This document shows positions 51,498-59,834 of a stretch of 64,000 nt of DNA, in pieces. The notes below the pieces were generated by a model. It ran no database searches. It saw only the letters and a list, made by a program, of their open reading frames with translations, and was not told the DNA's origin. Position 1 is the first letter of the stretch, and the number at the start of each line of letters is the position of its first letter. A program made the position numbers and the translations under genes. Source of the stretch: Dehalococcoidia bacterium (GTDB taxonomy: Bacteria; Chloroflexota; Dehalococcoidia; E44-bin15); assembly GCA_041649635.1 (NCBI GenBank), contig JBAZMV010000003.1:62001-126000 (forward strand). The letters are read 5' to 3'.

Positions 51498-52202
51498 TTA
51501 CCCCCGTATCGTCGATAATACCGCGGCGGTCGCCGACTCGGGCGCCATAAGGAACCGCGCCCCCGATATTATAAAATAGATGCCCAGCCCTACAAGCGCC
51601 ACGCCGCACACGATGAGCATCCAGCGATACGCCGCGTCGTTGATGAACCTTCTGCCGGTAATAATCACCAGAGCCACCACCGCATGCCAGGCGAAATCCC
51701 CCGACGTGTGGCCAACGAAGAACGTGGCTACGCCAGCCGTGCCCAGCTTAAGCGACCAGAGCAGATACGTCAGACCGATGGTGGCCCACCACAGGAACCA
51801 GTACGGATTGGACAGGCTGAGCACGACCCCGGACATAACCAGCATGTGGTCACGGGTCGCATACGTCGGCGGACTGGACAGCGGGTTTTGGGCATTCCTG
51901 CCTTTGATAGCGGTCATCGCGCCGATTCCGATGAGCACGGACCCGCCCACGATACCGATTATGCTGGCGATGAAGTCGCTGTCTATGAAGCGGCTCAAGC
52001 CGAAGACCAGCGCTATCACCAGCGCCAGCTCCAGCAGGGCGTGTCCGGCAATTATCAGCGGCGCGGCGCGGAAGCCGCGCTTAGCCACGCCGCTGATGGT
52101 CAGCGCCAGCACCGGGCCCGGCATCAGGGCGCCGGACAGCGCCACGACAAACGAAGTAGAAAATATAACCGCCAGGCTTGCTTCTGGAAGTGCTTCAGGC
52201 AT
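51498..52202 (-). CDS. LysE/RhtB-family exporter
   Basis: A membrane exporter of 234 residues from the ATG at 52202; an upstream in-frame start would add 22 residues. It has five or six hydrophobic segments, the family motif MPGPV near residue 28, and an NPYWFLWW segment in the middle typical of the superfamily. Relatives export amino acids or other small metabolites. It is the first gene of the operon containing the five-copy three-Cys array, which links that family to a small exported or sensed molecule (inference). The transported compound is unknown. Confidence 0.85.
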   Translation of the reverse strand: MPEALPEASLAVIFSTSFVVALSGALMPGPVLALTISGVAKRGFRAAPLIIAGHALLELALVIALVFGLSRFIDSDFIASIIGIVGGSVLIGIGAMTAIKGRNAQNPLSSPPTYATRDHMLVMSGVVLSLSNPYWFLWWATIGLTYLLWSLKLGTAGVATFFVGHTSGDFAWHAVVALVIITGRRFINDAAYRWMLIVCGVALVGLGIYFIISGARFLMAPESATAAVLSTIRG

Positions 52203-52351
52203 GGCATCAGTATAACAGGGAATCGCGAGGCCGAACAATGCGGAGGTTAAATCCTGATTTTCTCGCACTAGCCCTCTCCCATTATGACAAAGAGGTACCT
52301 AAAGAAGAAGGTGCGTCGATTAAATCGAGGCCGGTGTTTTGTGGGTGTACC

Positions 52352-52420
52352 TGTAAGGGCTTGATTAATCAAGCCCCCACCCGATACCAACGTATATGGG
52401 GGACTACCAAGGGGTTGATT
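52352..52420. repeat. R1-type repeat upstream of the rhomboid gene
   Basis: TGTAAGGGCTTGATTAATC facing AAGCCCCCAC, followed by GGGGGACTACCAAGGGG, matches the unit at 40282-40340. The rest of this 300-base divergent gap is AT-rich with no clear promoter. Confidence 0.65.
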
Positions 52421-52504
52421 CTCACGACCATCATATATCTACTTGCAATCGACACATGAATACAGTTATCATCTAAAAGTTATCTATAAACATCGATTGA
52501 TCGA

Positions 52505-53107
52505 ATGACTTACGGTAGAAGATCGCAATGGCCCGAAGCTAAATCAGTACTGGTACTGATTGGAGTGAACCTCATATTCTTCATAGCCTACCTGTTCAAG
52601 GATTCTCTCATAGGCACACTGGGGCTTCAGCCATTGACATGGACCAAAGAGCCATGGACAGTGCTGACAAGCATGTTCATGCATGGAGGATTTTTACATA
52701 TATTCGCCAACATGTTCACACTCTTTTTCCTCGGCAGTTTCTTATGCAACATGATCGGAGACAAAATATTTCTCATCATATACTTCGTCGGCGGGATTGT
52801 CGGCAGTTTCTTCTTCATCCTCTTCAGCTTATACACTCCACTCGGCAACGCGAACAGCCTGGTTATCGGCGCCTCGGGCGCGGTATTCGCCGTCGCAGGT
52901 GCCTTAACGGCACTGGCACCCAAATTCAAGGTTATGGTTTTCCCCATCCCCGCGCCCATTCCTCTCTGGATAGCAATTATCGGCGGGTTCCTGCTTATGT
53001 CCTTCCTGCCCGGGGTGGCATGGGAAGCACACCTGGGAGGTCTTCTTGTCGGCCTTATCGCGGGATTCATCGTGAGAAAGCGCAGACGTAACATATTTAT
53101 GTTCTAG
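52505..53107 (+). CDS. rhomboid-family intramembrane serine protease
   Basis: A 200-residue six-segment membrane protease that cleaves within or next to transmembrane helices. The catalytic dyad is S124 (GASGAVF) and H176 (EAHLGG); N69 in HIFANM is the conserved oxyanion asparagine. The C-terminal tail is short and basic (RKRRR). No cytoplasmic domain is present. The natural substrate is unknown. It is probably monocistronic, with a two-component locus 186 bases downstream. Confidence 0.9.
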   Translation: MTYGRRSQWPEAKSVLVLIGVNLIFFIAYLFKDSLIGTLGLQPLTWTKEPWTVLTSMFMHGGFLHIFANMFTLFFLGSFLCNMIGDKIFLIIYFVGGIVGSFFFILFSLYTPLGNANSLVIGASGAVFAVAGALTALAPKFKVMVFPIPAPIPLWIAIIGGFLLMSFLPGVAWEAHLGGLLVGLIAGFIVRKRRRNIFMF

Positions 53108-53175
53108 CCCGGGAGAAATGCGTGAGATTTTAGCGGGTTCGACTATAAATCGTTCCTGACCGACTCATCAACCAC

Positions 53176-53203
53176 TTGATTTTTACCTTAGATTACATAT
53201 ATA
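53176..53203 (+). promoter_or_regulatory. predicted promoter of the two-component locus
   Basis: TTGATT (53176-53181) and TATATA (53198-53203) are 16 bases apart, about 90 bases before the first response regulator. The match is moderate. Confidence 0.4.
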
Positions 53204-53293
53204 GTTGCGACAGCTTACACAGAGAAATTTCCGCGATCTTAAACCGGAGCGCGTCGCTTTCGACATTCCAGCGGCAGGAGGAATAGAAATACG

Positions 53294-53887
53294 ATGGACG
53301 ACCAGGACAAAAAGACTATACTCCTTGTTGAAGATGAGGTATCCTTCAGAACCATATACCAGGACATGCTTGAGAGCGGCAACTTCAACGTTCTAACTGC
53401 CGAGGATGGCGAAGCGGGATTGAACATAGCTCTAACGCAAAAACCGGACCTCGTGCTTCTTGATTTGAACTTACCTAAACTTCATGGATTTGAAGTATTA
53501 AAGAAGATTAGAGCCAACGAATCCACCGGCAACATGCCAATCATTATCCTGACCGTGCAGGGGTCAGACAAAGAAATAAAACAGGGCACCGACCTCGGCG
53601 CTACAGACTACTTGGTAAAAGGTCTGGTCACGGCTATGGAAACCTTTAAAAGGATAAACGCAGCGCTCGCGGCAGCACGACCGGCATTAACCACATATAG
53701 GGTTGAAGTAAAAGAAAGGCTGCTGGACGCGATTGCTTTAGAGGAGGAGCTTCACCTCGGCTTATACTTTAACTGCCCCGCTTGCAGGATGGAGGTATCC
53801 CTGGAATTGACCCCGGACCCGGCAAAAGACGGCAAACACTCATTCTCAGGCCGTTTTGTCTGTCCCGTCTGTAAGAAAGAATTCTAA
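53294..53887 (+). CDS. response regulator with Cys-rich C-terminal domain, copy 1
   Basis: A 197-residue protein. The receiver domain (about 7-125) has the acidic pocket, phosphoacceptor D57, T87 and K109. The C-terminal part (about 135-197) has two pairs C161-x2-C164 and C190-x2-C193, the layout of a zinc ribbon, and no standard DNA-binding domain. GGAGG precedes the ATG. It stands before the histidine kinase gene, with a paralog after it, so both are probable outputs of that kinase. The ribbon may bind protein or nucleic acid. Confidence 0.85.
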   Translation: MDDQDKKTILLVEDEVSFRTIYQDMLESGNFNVLTAEDGEAGLNIALTQKPDLVLLDLNLPKLHGFEVLKKIRANESTGNMPIIILTVQGSDKEIKQGTDLGATDYLVKGLVTAMETFKRINAALAAARPALTTYRVEVKERLLDAIALEEELHLGLYFNCPACRMEVSLELTPDPAKDGKHSFSGRFVCPVCKKEF

Positions 53888-54077
53888 ACCAATTTACAAA
53901 TCATTTATAAATAATATATAATTACTGAAAATTAATGAAATGAGCTTTATCTAACAGATGATTGCATCGTAATCATAACTTTTCAGCGACTTGACTTATG
54001 TTTAACTTAGTAGTAAAAGTGTAACGAACTATTCAAACAATATTTGGGCGTTCCGAGACCTTTTGAGGTTCACTTTT

Positions 54078-56495
54078 ATGGATAAGGACGAGACGAAGAA
54101 ACAGCCAACCAAAAAGCTTCCCGACGCGGAGGCGAGGCTCAATCAATTCCTCGCACTGCAAAGAGCATATACGAACATTCATAGCACAATGTCTATAAAA
54201 GACATACTCCCTAAAATTGCTGAAACCGTCGTTAACATTCTGGAATATGACCACGCCTTCGTAATAATATTCGATGTGGACAAAAACGCACAGGCAGAGA
54301 CAGCCTTCTTCAGTAAACCAGGCCTGGAGTTGGCAAAAGAGGCGGAAATATCCGTAAAACAAATGCTAATAGCTGCCCAAATCCAGGAAAATGTAGATCT
54401 ATCGGATACTAATCCGGACAGTGAACAGGATAGCCAAGAAGTCACATCCGAACCCCAACCTCCCCCTGAATATGCTGCTGTACAGAAGATGCTTGGCGCT
54501 AGGACCATGATCTCCGTGCCGCTCACAATGAGACAATGCCTTCTGGGTAACATCCTGGCCTTCACCCGTCGCGATGATATCCCTGAAGCCGATGAACAGC
54601 CTCTGTGGATTCTGTCCATTCAGTCCGCAATAGCGATAGATAGTCTGCGGCTCTACGATGAAGCCTTGATTAATACACAAAAGATGCGTGAATCCCGCGA
54701 GATGTCGCGTATAACGCTTGAGAATGCGGTAACCGGTGTGAGCATAGTACAAGACGGCACGTTCCAGTACTTGAACCCTATCTTCGAAGAGATGCTGGGA
54801 TATACCAGTCAGGAACTCATGGGAAAACCCACCGCCGATTACATACATCCGGAAGACAGAGAACGGGTCATAGAAGAGGTTATCGCAAGCCTTAAGGGAC
54901 AGGTCAAAGCCCTCCACGAGTTCAGGCTCCTCAAAAGTAATGGGGACATCGTATGGGTACTGGAGAAAGTAGTATCCATTAAGTACAAAGCGAAACGGGC
55001 TATTCTGGCAATCGCCCTGGACGTAACGGACCTGAAACACGCCGAGCAGGCTCTCCGGGAATCGGAAGAAAAGTTGAAGATAGTCTTTGATTCGATAAAG
55101 GACGGTATAGTTGTTACCGACTTGAAAATAAATATGCTGCAGGTCAACGAAGCGGCAAGGCGCTTAGCCGGATATCCGACCAAAGAAGACATGATAGGGA
55201 AAAACGCGCTTGATTTCATCACCGCGGAAGATATCGAAAAAGCGATGCAGCCGATGAACGAGGCGGTGCAGGGCCGTCCTATCGACTGGGGCGACTTCAA
55301 ACTGCGCAGCAAGCTTGGTGAGGAATTCGACGCCGAGGTTGGCATAAGCACCCTTCACGACGCCGATGGCAATATGGCTGGATTCGTAACGATCATACAT
55401 GACATCACCGACCGGAAACGAATGGAGAATCTGCTGCGGACGTCGGAAGAAAAATTACGGTTCACGTTCGAGTCCATCGGAGATGGCATTGTGGTTACCG
55501 ATCTTAGCGGGAAGGCCATCGAAGAGAACATGGCCGGAGTGCGGATGTTCGGGTTCAACAGCAAAGAGGAAGTTGTTGGACTGGACGGGTTATCATTCAT
55601 CGCGGAAAAAAACCGCGAAGAGGCGAAACTATCGTTATTGGAAGCCCTGGAAAAGGGGGAAGGCTATACCAGAGAATTCACCATGGTAGATAAGAATGGC
55701 AATGAGTTCGAGGGAGAGATCAGCGCCACTGTATCACGCGACGGCGCAGGGAACCCGACCGGATTCATATGTGTGATAAGAGATATAACCGCCCGTAAAA
55801 AAATGGACCAGGCCAAAAGCGATTTTGTGGCACTTGTGTCTCACCAGTTGAAAACACCGGTAGCGGGTATAAGAGGCTACGTCGAGAACATGCTCGACGG
55901 GTTGACCGGAGAACTGAACGAAAAGCAGAAGCGCTATCTCTCCGATATGCGGGTGCTGTGTCTGAGGAACTACAGGCTGATCTCCGACCTCCTGAATACA
56001 TCGATGATTGAACGCGGCATGCTTTCTATAGACCTGGGCCCGACTAAATTGAACGATATAGTCAGCACCGTAATCAAAGATTACTATGGCAAGATCGAGG
56101 AGAAGGGACTGGCGCTTAAGACCGAGGGCGCGAACAACCAGGACATAGTCGTACTTGCAGACAGGGACAAGAGCGTCGAGGCTTTGGCCAACATCGTTAA
56201 TAATTGCACTAAGTTTACCGACAAGGGATCTATCACGATTAAAGTCAGCCATGATGAAGAATACGGCATCGTGGAAGTAATGGACACGGGACCGGGTATG
56301 TCGGATGAGGTGCTGCAAGAGCTTTTCAAACGGCAGAAGATACTCAGCGGCGGGCCTGTGGCCGGCGGCGGTGCGGGTTTGGGCCTATATATAGCAAAAG
56401 GCTTCATGAAAGCGCAGAATGGCGATATAATCGCTTCATCAACTATAGGAAAAGGCAGCACTTTCATATTGACGGTTCCGTTATATAAAGAATAA
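54078..56495 (+). CDS. soluble GAF/PAS histidine kinase
   Basis: An 805-residue sensor kinase without membrane segments. The order is GAF (about 20-200), three PAS domains (about 210-325, 335-455, 460-575), HisKA with the phosphoacceptor H589 in VSHQLKTP, and HATPase with its N box (ANIVNNCTKF), DTGPGM and GGGAGLGL. The PAS domains resemble those of the giant c-di-GMP protein at 6996, suggesting shared ancestry of the sensory modules. The ATG at 54078 follows GAGG; a TTG at 54063 is less likely. Flanking response regulators are its likely partners. Confidence 0.9.
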   Translation: MDKDETKKQPTKKLPDAEARLNQFLALQRAYTNIHSTMSIKDILPKIAETVVNILEYDHAFVIIFDVDKNAQAETAFFSKPGLELAKEAEISVKQMLIAAQIQENVDLSDTNPDSEQDSQEVTSEPQPPPEYAAVQKMLGARTMISVPLTMRQCLLGNILAFTRRDDIPEADEQPLWILSIQSAIAIDSLRLYDEALINTQKMRESREMSRITLENAVTGVSIVQDGTFQYLNPIFEEMLGYTSQELMGKPTADYIHPEDRERVIEEVIASLKGQVKALHEFRLLKSNGDIVWVLEKVVSIKYKAKRAILAIALDVTDLKHAEQALRESEEKLKIVFDSIKDGIVVTDLKINMLQVNEAARRLAGYPTKEDMIGKNALDFITAEDIEKAMQPMNEAVQGRPIDWGDFKLRSKLGEEFDAEVGISTLHDADGNMAGFVTIIHDITDRKRMENLLRTSEEKLRFTFESIGDGIVVTDLSGKAIEENMAGVRMFGFNSKEEVVGLDGLSFIAEKNREEAKLSLLEALEKGEGYTREFTMVDKNGNEFEGEISATVSRDGAGNPTGFICVIRDITARKKMDQAKSDFVALVSHQLKTPVAGIRGYVENMLDGLTGELNEKQKRYLSDMRVLCLRNYRLISDLLNTSMIERGMLSIDLGPTKLNDIVSTVIKDYYGKIEEKGLALKTEGANNQDIVVLADRDKSVEALANIVNNCTKFTDKGSITIKVSHDEEYGIVEVMDTGPGMSDEVLQELFKRQKILSGGPVAGGGAGLGLYIAKGFMKAQNGDIIASSTIGKGSTFILTVPLYKE

Positions 56496-56534
56496 TGATT
56501 TTATCGATAATATAATCGCCTTAGGAGGAGACCG

Positions 56535-57152
56535 ATGAACAACAAAGGAATAAAAGGCAAGGTTTTAATTGTTGAAGACGAGGCTGCCTTTAGAAATATA
56601 TTTAAGGACCTTCTCGAAAGCGATGGCTATAATGTGCTCACGGCCGAAGACGGGGAAAGCGGCTGGCTCATGACCAGGGCCGAGTTGCCGGATGTAGTTT
56701 TGCTCGACCTGGCTTTGCCCAGGCTGCACGGCTTCGAGGTTCTCAAGAACATCCGCGCCGATGCGACCACAAAGGATGTCCCCGTGATTATCTTAACCGT
56801 TGTTGGAGAACAGGAAAACGTTAAAAAAGGCTTGAGGCTGGGCGCCACCGATTATCTGGTAAAGGGTTTCTACTCGCCCCGCGAGATACTGGTCAAGATA
56901 AATGAAATACTTACCAGGGACGATCAGCAAGCCGGCGAATCCACCAGGAATATTAAAACCTATAAACTGTCGGTCAAGGAGAGAAAGCTTGATGCGGCCC
57001 GTTTGGAGCAGGAGATAGGCCTTTCCGTACTGTTCTCATGTCCAGTATGCTCTGAAAGCGTGGTACAGGAGATGATACCCGATAACAAACGGACCGAAGG
57101 ACACTGGTTCTCGACCCACTTCATATGTCCGAACTGCAAGAAAGCTTTCTGA
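56535..57152 (+). CDS. response regulator with Cys-rich C-terminal domain, copy 2
   Basis: A 205-residue paralog of the regulator at 53294: receiver domain with D58 and a C-terminal ribbon formed by C169-x2-C172 and C198-x2-C201. AGGAGGAG precedes the ATG, 39 bases after the kinase. Conserved residues between the two copies extend across the linker (VKERKLDA against VKERLLDA), so the tail is a real shared domain and not chance. The two regulators could compete for phosphate or control separate targets. Confidence 0.85.
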   Translation: MNNKGIKGKVLIVEDEAAFRNIFKDLLESDGYNVLTAEDGESGWLMTRAELPDVVLLDLALPRLHGFEVLKNIRADATTKDVPVIILTVVGEQENVKKGLRLGATDYLVKGFYSPREILVKINEILTRDDQQAGESTRNIKTYKLSVKERKLDAARLEQEIGLSVLFSCPVCSESVVQEMIPDNKRTEGHWFSTHFICPNCKKAF

Positions 57153-57368
57153 TATTTTATTAAGTAAAAACTGACCTTTCGAACCTGGTATCGCAGACAT
57201 CTAGAATCCTCTCGTTCTCGGTTTCATGTTTCATTCCAGCTATTCGACTATTTTCCCGAACCTTGAAATCACTCCATGCTGGGTTGAAGAAATAGTTGAA
57301 CTTGACAATCAACTCAACATTTTATACCCTTAAAGAGTCTTCAAAAAGCTTCGATACTGGTGGATTGT

Positions 57369-58349
57369 ATGACCTTCGGACAAAGGTTGAGGGAATTAAG
57401 AAAAGACAAGGGGCTCTCCCAGCGCGAGCTGGCGAGCAGGGTCGGTATTAGCTTCACATATTTAAGCAAGATAGAAAATGGAGCTATGCATCCGCCACGG
57501 GGTAAAACGATTACAGCCCTGGCCAATGCCCTGGATACGGATGCGGATGAACTCTTCGGTCTTGCAAAAAAAGTCCCCACCCAATTTCTGGACCATGTAA
57601 ATCCTGCTGTGATCAAGCTTATACGCAGCCTGAGAGACGGGAATGAGCAACCCGTGTCGGCATTAATCAGGTTGTATCAGAGGGTCGCCGAATTGGAGGT
57701 GGAACTCACGCGCGCCCGCAAAGAGCGGGGGGAAAAGGAGCAGATGGCGTTCTTCCACGCGCTCATCGACAACTCTCAGGATGCCATACTGGTATTGAAC
57801 AAGGACATGGAGCTTCTGTACGAGAGCCTGTCCGCGTCACATATGTTCGGCTTCGAAGGAGATTCCCTGGTGGGCAGGGACCCGCTGGGAATAGTTCACC
57901 CCGACGACCTGTCACGAGTGGCAAATATGCTTCAACAACTGGCGCAGAGCCCCGGCGAAACCATGAGACTCATCGGCCGCACCCTGGGAAAAGAAGGAAG
58001 AGGCGGCCGGGTGATCGAGGCCACGGCGCACAGCATGGTGCACATCCCCGAGGTGAACGGCGTGGTGGTAAACCTGCGTGACATCACCGAACGGGAACAG
58101 GAGCTTATAGATGCGTTCGGTATGGACAGAAAGGCCTTGAGGCAAAAGGATTATAAGCTCACGGCAAGCGAGGGACAGGTGCTGGCCTTCATGGCGGAAG
58201 GCCTGAGCAATCCGAAGATAGCCGAGAAACTTGTTCTCAGCCCGGCCACGGTGAGATTCCATGTCAGCAACATCCTCCGCAAACTGGGTGTCGCCAGCCG
58301 AACCGAAGCTGTAGCCCTTGCTATGCGGGAACAGCTAATCGAGAGGTAG
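57369..58349 (+). CDS. XRE-PAS-LuxR regulator with two DNA-binding domains
   Basis: A 326-residue transcription factor. An N-terminal XRE/Cro-type helix-turn-helix (about 5-60, GLSQRELASRVGIS) is followed by a short coiled coil, a PAS domain (about 125-240, FGFEGDSLVGRDP) and a C-terminal LuxR/GerE-type helix-turn-helix (about 260-320, LSPATVRFHVSNILRKLGV). Having a different DNA-binding domain at each end is uncommon. The ATG at 57369 is chosen; a GTG at 57360 would add three residues. It precedes the dehydratase operon and is a plausible regulator of it (inference). Confidence 0.85.
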   Translation: MTFGQRLRELRKDKGLSQRELASRVGISFTYLSKIENGAMHPPRGKTITALANALDTDADELFGLAKKVPTQFLDHVNPAVIKLIRSLRDGNEQPVSALIRLYQRVAELEVELTRARKERGEKEQMAFFHALIDNSQDAILVLNKDMELLYESLSASHMFGFEGDSLVGRDPLGIVHPDDLSRVANMLQQLAQSPGETMRLIGRTLGKEGRGGRVIEATAHSMVHIPEVNGVVVNLRDITEREQELIDAFGMDRKALRQKDYKLTASEGQVLAFMAEGLSNPKIAEKLVLSPATVRFHVSNILRKLGVASRTEAVALAMREQLIER

Positions 58350-58685
58350 AACCTGAAACTAGACTTTAGACTAGGCTTTTTCCCCTCTTTCGTCTATTGT
58401 CATCATGGGTGTTTCAATTTATCCTCTTAATGTTCAAAGAAATGTAATCAGACATAAACATGAGTAGTTGTATTAATTCAGGTAGAGTGCCGTCAAGAGT
58501 CGCATCTCATATATCATGTCACTATATACCCACATAATTTCAAATTCATGTCTTATGTTAGATAACACTCTATTTTTTTGTGCGATTCTCAGCTTCGCTG
58601 AATGGCAACTAAAGAGTTTTGGAAATCAACTGGCTAATAAGTAAATAAAGGGAAGTTGCTTAGCAACTGGAAAGGAGCGGGTAAA
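58350..58685 (+). other. 336-base leader of the dehydratase operon
   Basis: An AT-rich non-coding stretch. It holds a short palindrome CTAGACTTTAGACTAG just after the regulator gene, followed by GCTTTTT (possible terminator), a hairpin TCAGC/GCTGA near 58590, and a hairpin AGTTGC/GCAACT (58654-58668) directly before the AAAGGAG ribosome site of the next gene. The last could modulate initiation. No clear promoter could be fixed. Confidence 0.4.
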
Positions 58686-59831
58686 TTGGAGACAAAAACC
58701 AAGTCTCGGGTATTACAGGAGTTTCACGAAGCAAGCAAAACCCTCTTGAACCCGGCGCTCAAAAAAGAGAAGGAGAAAGGAACAAAGGTAATTGGCTATT
58801 TCTGCGGCTATGGGCCGGCAGAAATAATCACAGCCGCCGGCATGATCCCCTTCCGCATCAGGGCTACAGGCAGCAAGGGAACCGACCTCTCGGACGCCTA
58901 CCTCAGCAGCATAAACTGCAGTTTCTGCCGCAACGCCCTTAATATGGGACTTGCCGGAGACTATGACTTTCTTGACGGCCTCATCGTGCTCAACAACTGC
59001 GATCACGTGCGCAGGATTTATGACAACTGGAGACGCAAGATAAAGACCCCCCTTGTACAGATGATGAGCCTGCCCAAGAAAATCTCAGACCCATCGATCC
59101 AATGGTATTACGACGAACTGAAGATAGTGCAAAAAGCTATCGAGGACAAGTTCAATGTAAAGATCACCGATGATAAGCTGCAAGAGGCAATAAAGTTGCA
59201 CAATGAGACGCGTCACCTTCAGCGCGAGCTCTACGAACTCAGAAAGAAGGATAATCCACCCATTACCGGCGCAGATACACTGGCAGTAATGGTTGCCGGA
59301 ACTGCCATGCCGCTGAAGCAGTATAACCCCATGCTCAAGGAGCTCATCGCCGACCTCAGCAAGAGCGAGGGCGTAGGCAAAGCCAAAGCCCGGCTGCTGG
59401 TCATAGGCGGCATACTCGATGACCCTGAGTACCTCAAAATAATAGAAAGCACCGGAGGGCTGGTAGTAACAGATGTTCTTTGCTTCGGCCTCAAGAATTT
59501 CAGGGCAAACATCGATGAGAAAATGAAAGACCCCATCGCTGCACTTGCCAAGTATTATATAGCCGATCGCCCGGCCTGCCCGCGCATGTTCGGGGACCAG
59601 GCGCGGCGCGCCCAGCTCGTCAAGGACTTAATAAAGGAGTTCAAGGTCGACGGCGTTGTAGGTGAACGACTTGTATTCTGTGACCTGTGGGCCGGCGAAC
59701 TCTATATGCTGAGCGACGATTTAAAAGAAGTAAACGTCCCTCTACTGAAACTGGATAGAGAATACCTCATGGCCGGCGCCGGCCAGGTGAGGACCCGCAT
59801 ACAGGCGTTTATAGAAAGCATGGGGAGGTAA
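58686..59831 (+). CDS. 2-hydroxyacyl-CoA dehydratase / benzoyl-CoA reductase family subunit (BcrC/HgdB-like)
   Basis: A 381-residue iron-sulfur subunit of the family that uses low-potential electrons to dehydrate 2-hydroxyacyl-CoAs or reduce aromatic acyl-CoAs. Cluster-ligand cysteines are expected in the CGYGPAEII region near the N-terminus, in INCSFCRN and in NNCDHVRR. It starts with TTG after AAAGGAG at proper distance; an upstream TTG lacks a ribosome site. The partner subunit follows after three bases, and the activator ATPase after that. Dehydratase and ring reductase cannot be told apart by inspection. Confidence 0.85.
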   Translation: METKTKSRVLQEFHEASKTLLNPALKKEKEKGTKVIGYFCGYGPAEIITAAGMIPFRIRATGSKGTDLSDAYLSSINCSFCRNALNMGLAGDYDFLDGLIVLNNCDHVRRIYDNWRRKIKTPLVQMMSLPKKISDPSIQWYYDELKIVQKAIEDKFNVKITDDKLQEAIKLHNETRHLQRELYELRKKDNPPITGADTLAVMVAGTAMPLKQYNPMLKELIADLSKSEGVGKAKARLLVIGGILDDPEYLKIIESTGGLVVTDVLCFGLKNFRANIDEKMKDPIAALAKYYIADRPACPRMFGDQARRAQLVKDLIKEFKVDGVVGERLVFCDLWAGELYMLSDDLKEVNVPLLKLDREYLMAGAGQVRTRIQAFIESMGR

Positions 59832-59834
59832 GAC

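Noticed and set aside
53991..54019. Promoter TTGACT ... TAAAAG before the histidine kinase
   Set aside because: The -10 element is poor and the kinase may be read from the promoter of the upstream response regulator, so support is too weak to annotate.
57303..57328. Promoter TTGACA ... TATACC upstream of the XRE-PAS-LuxR gene
   Set aside because: The spacer is only 14 bases, too short for a normal sigma-70 promoter, although the hexamers look good.
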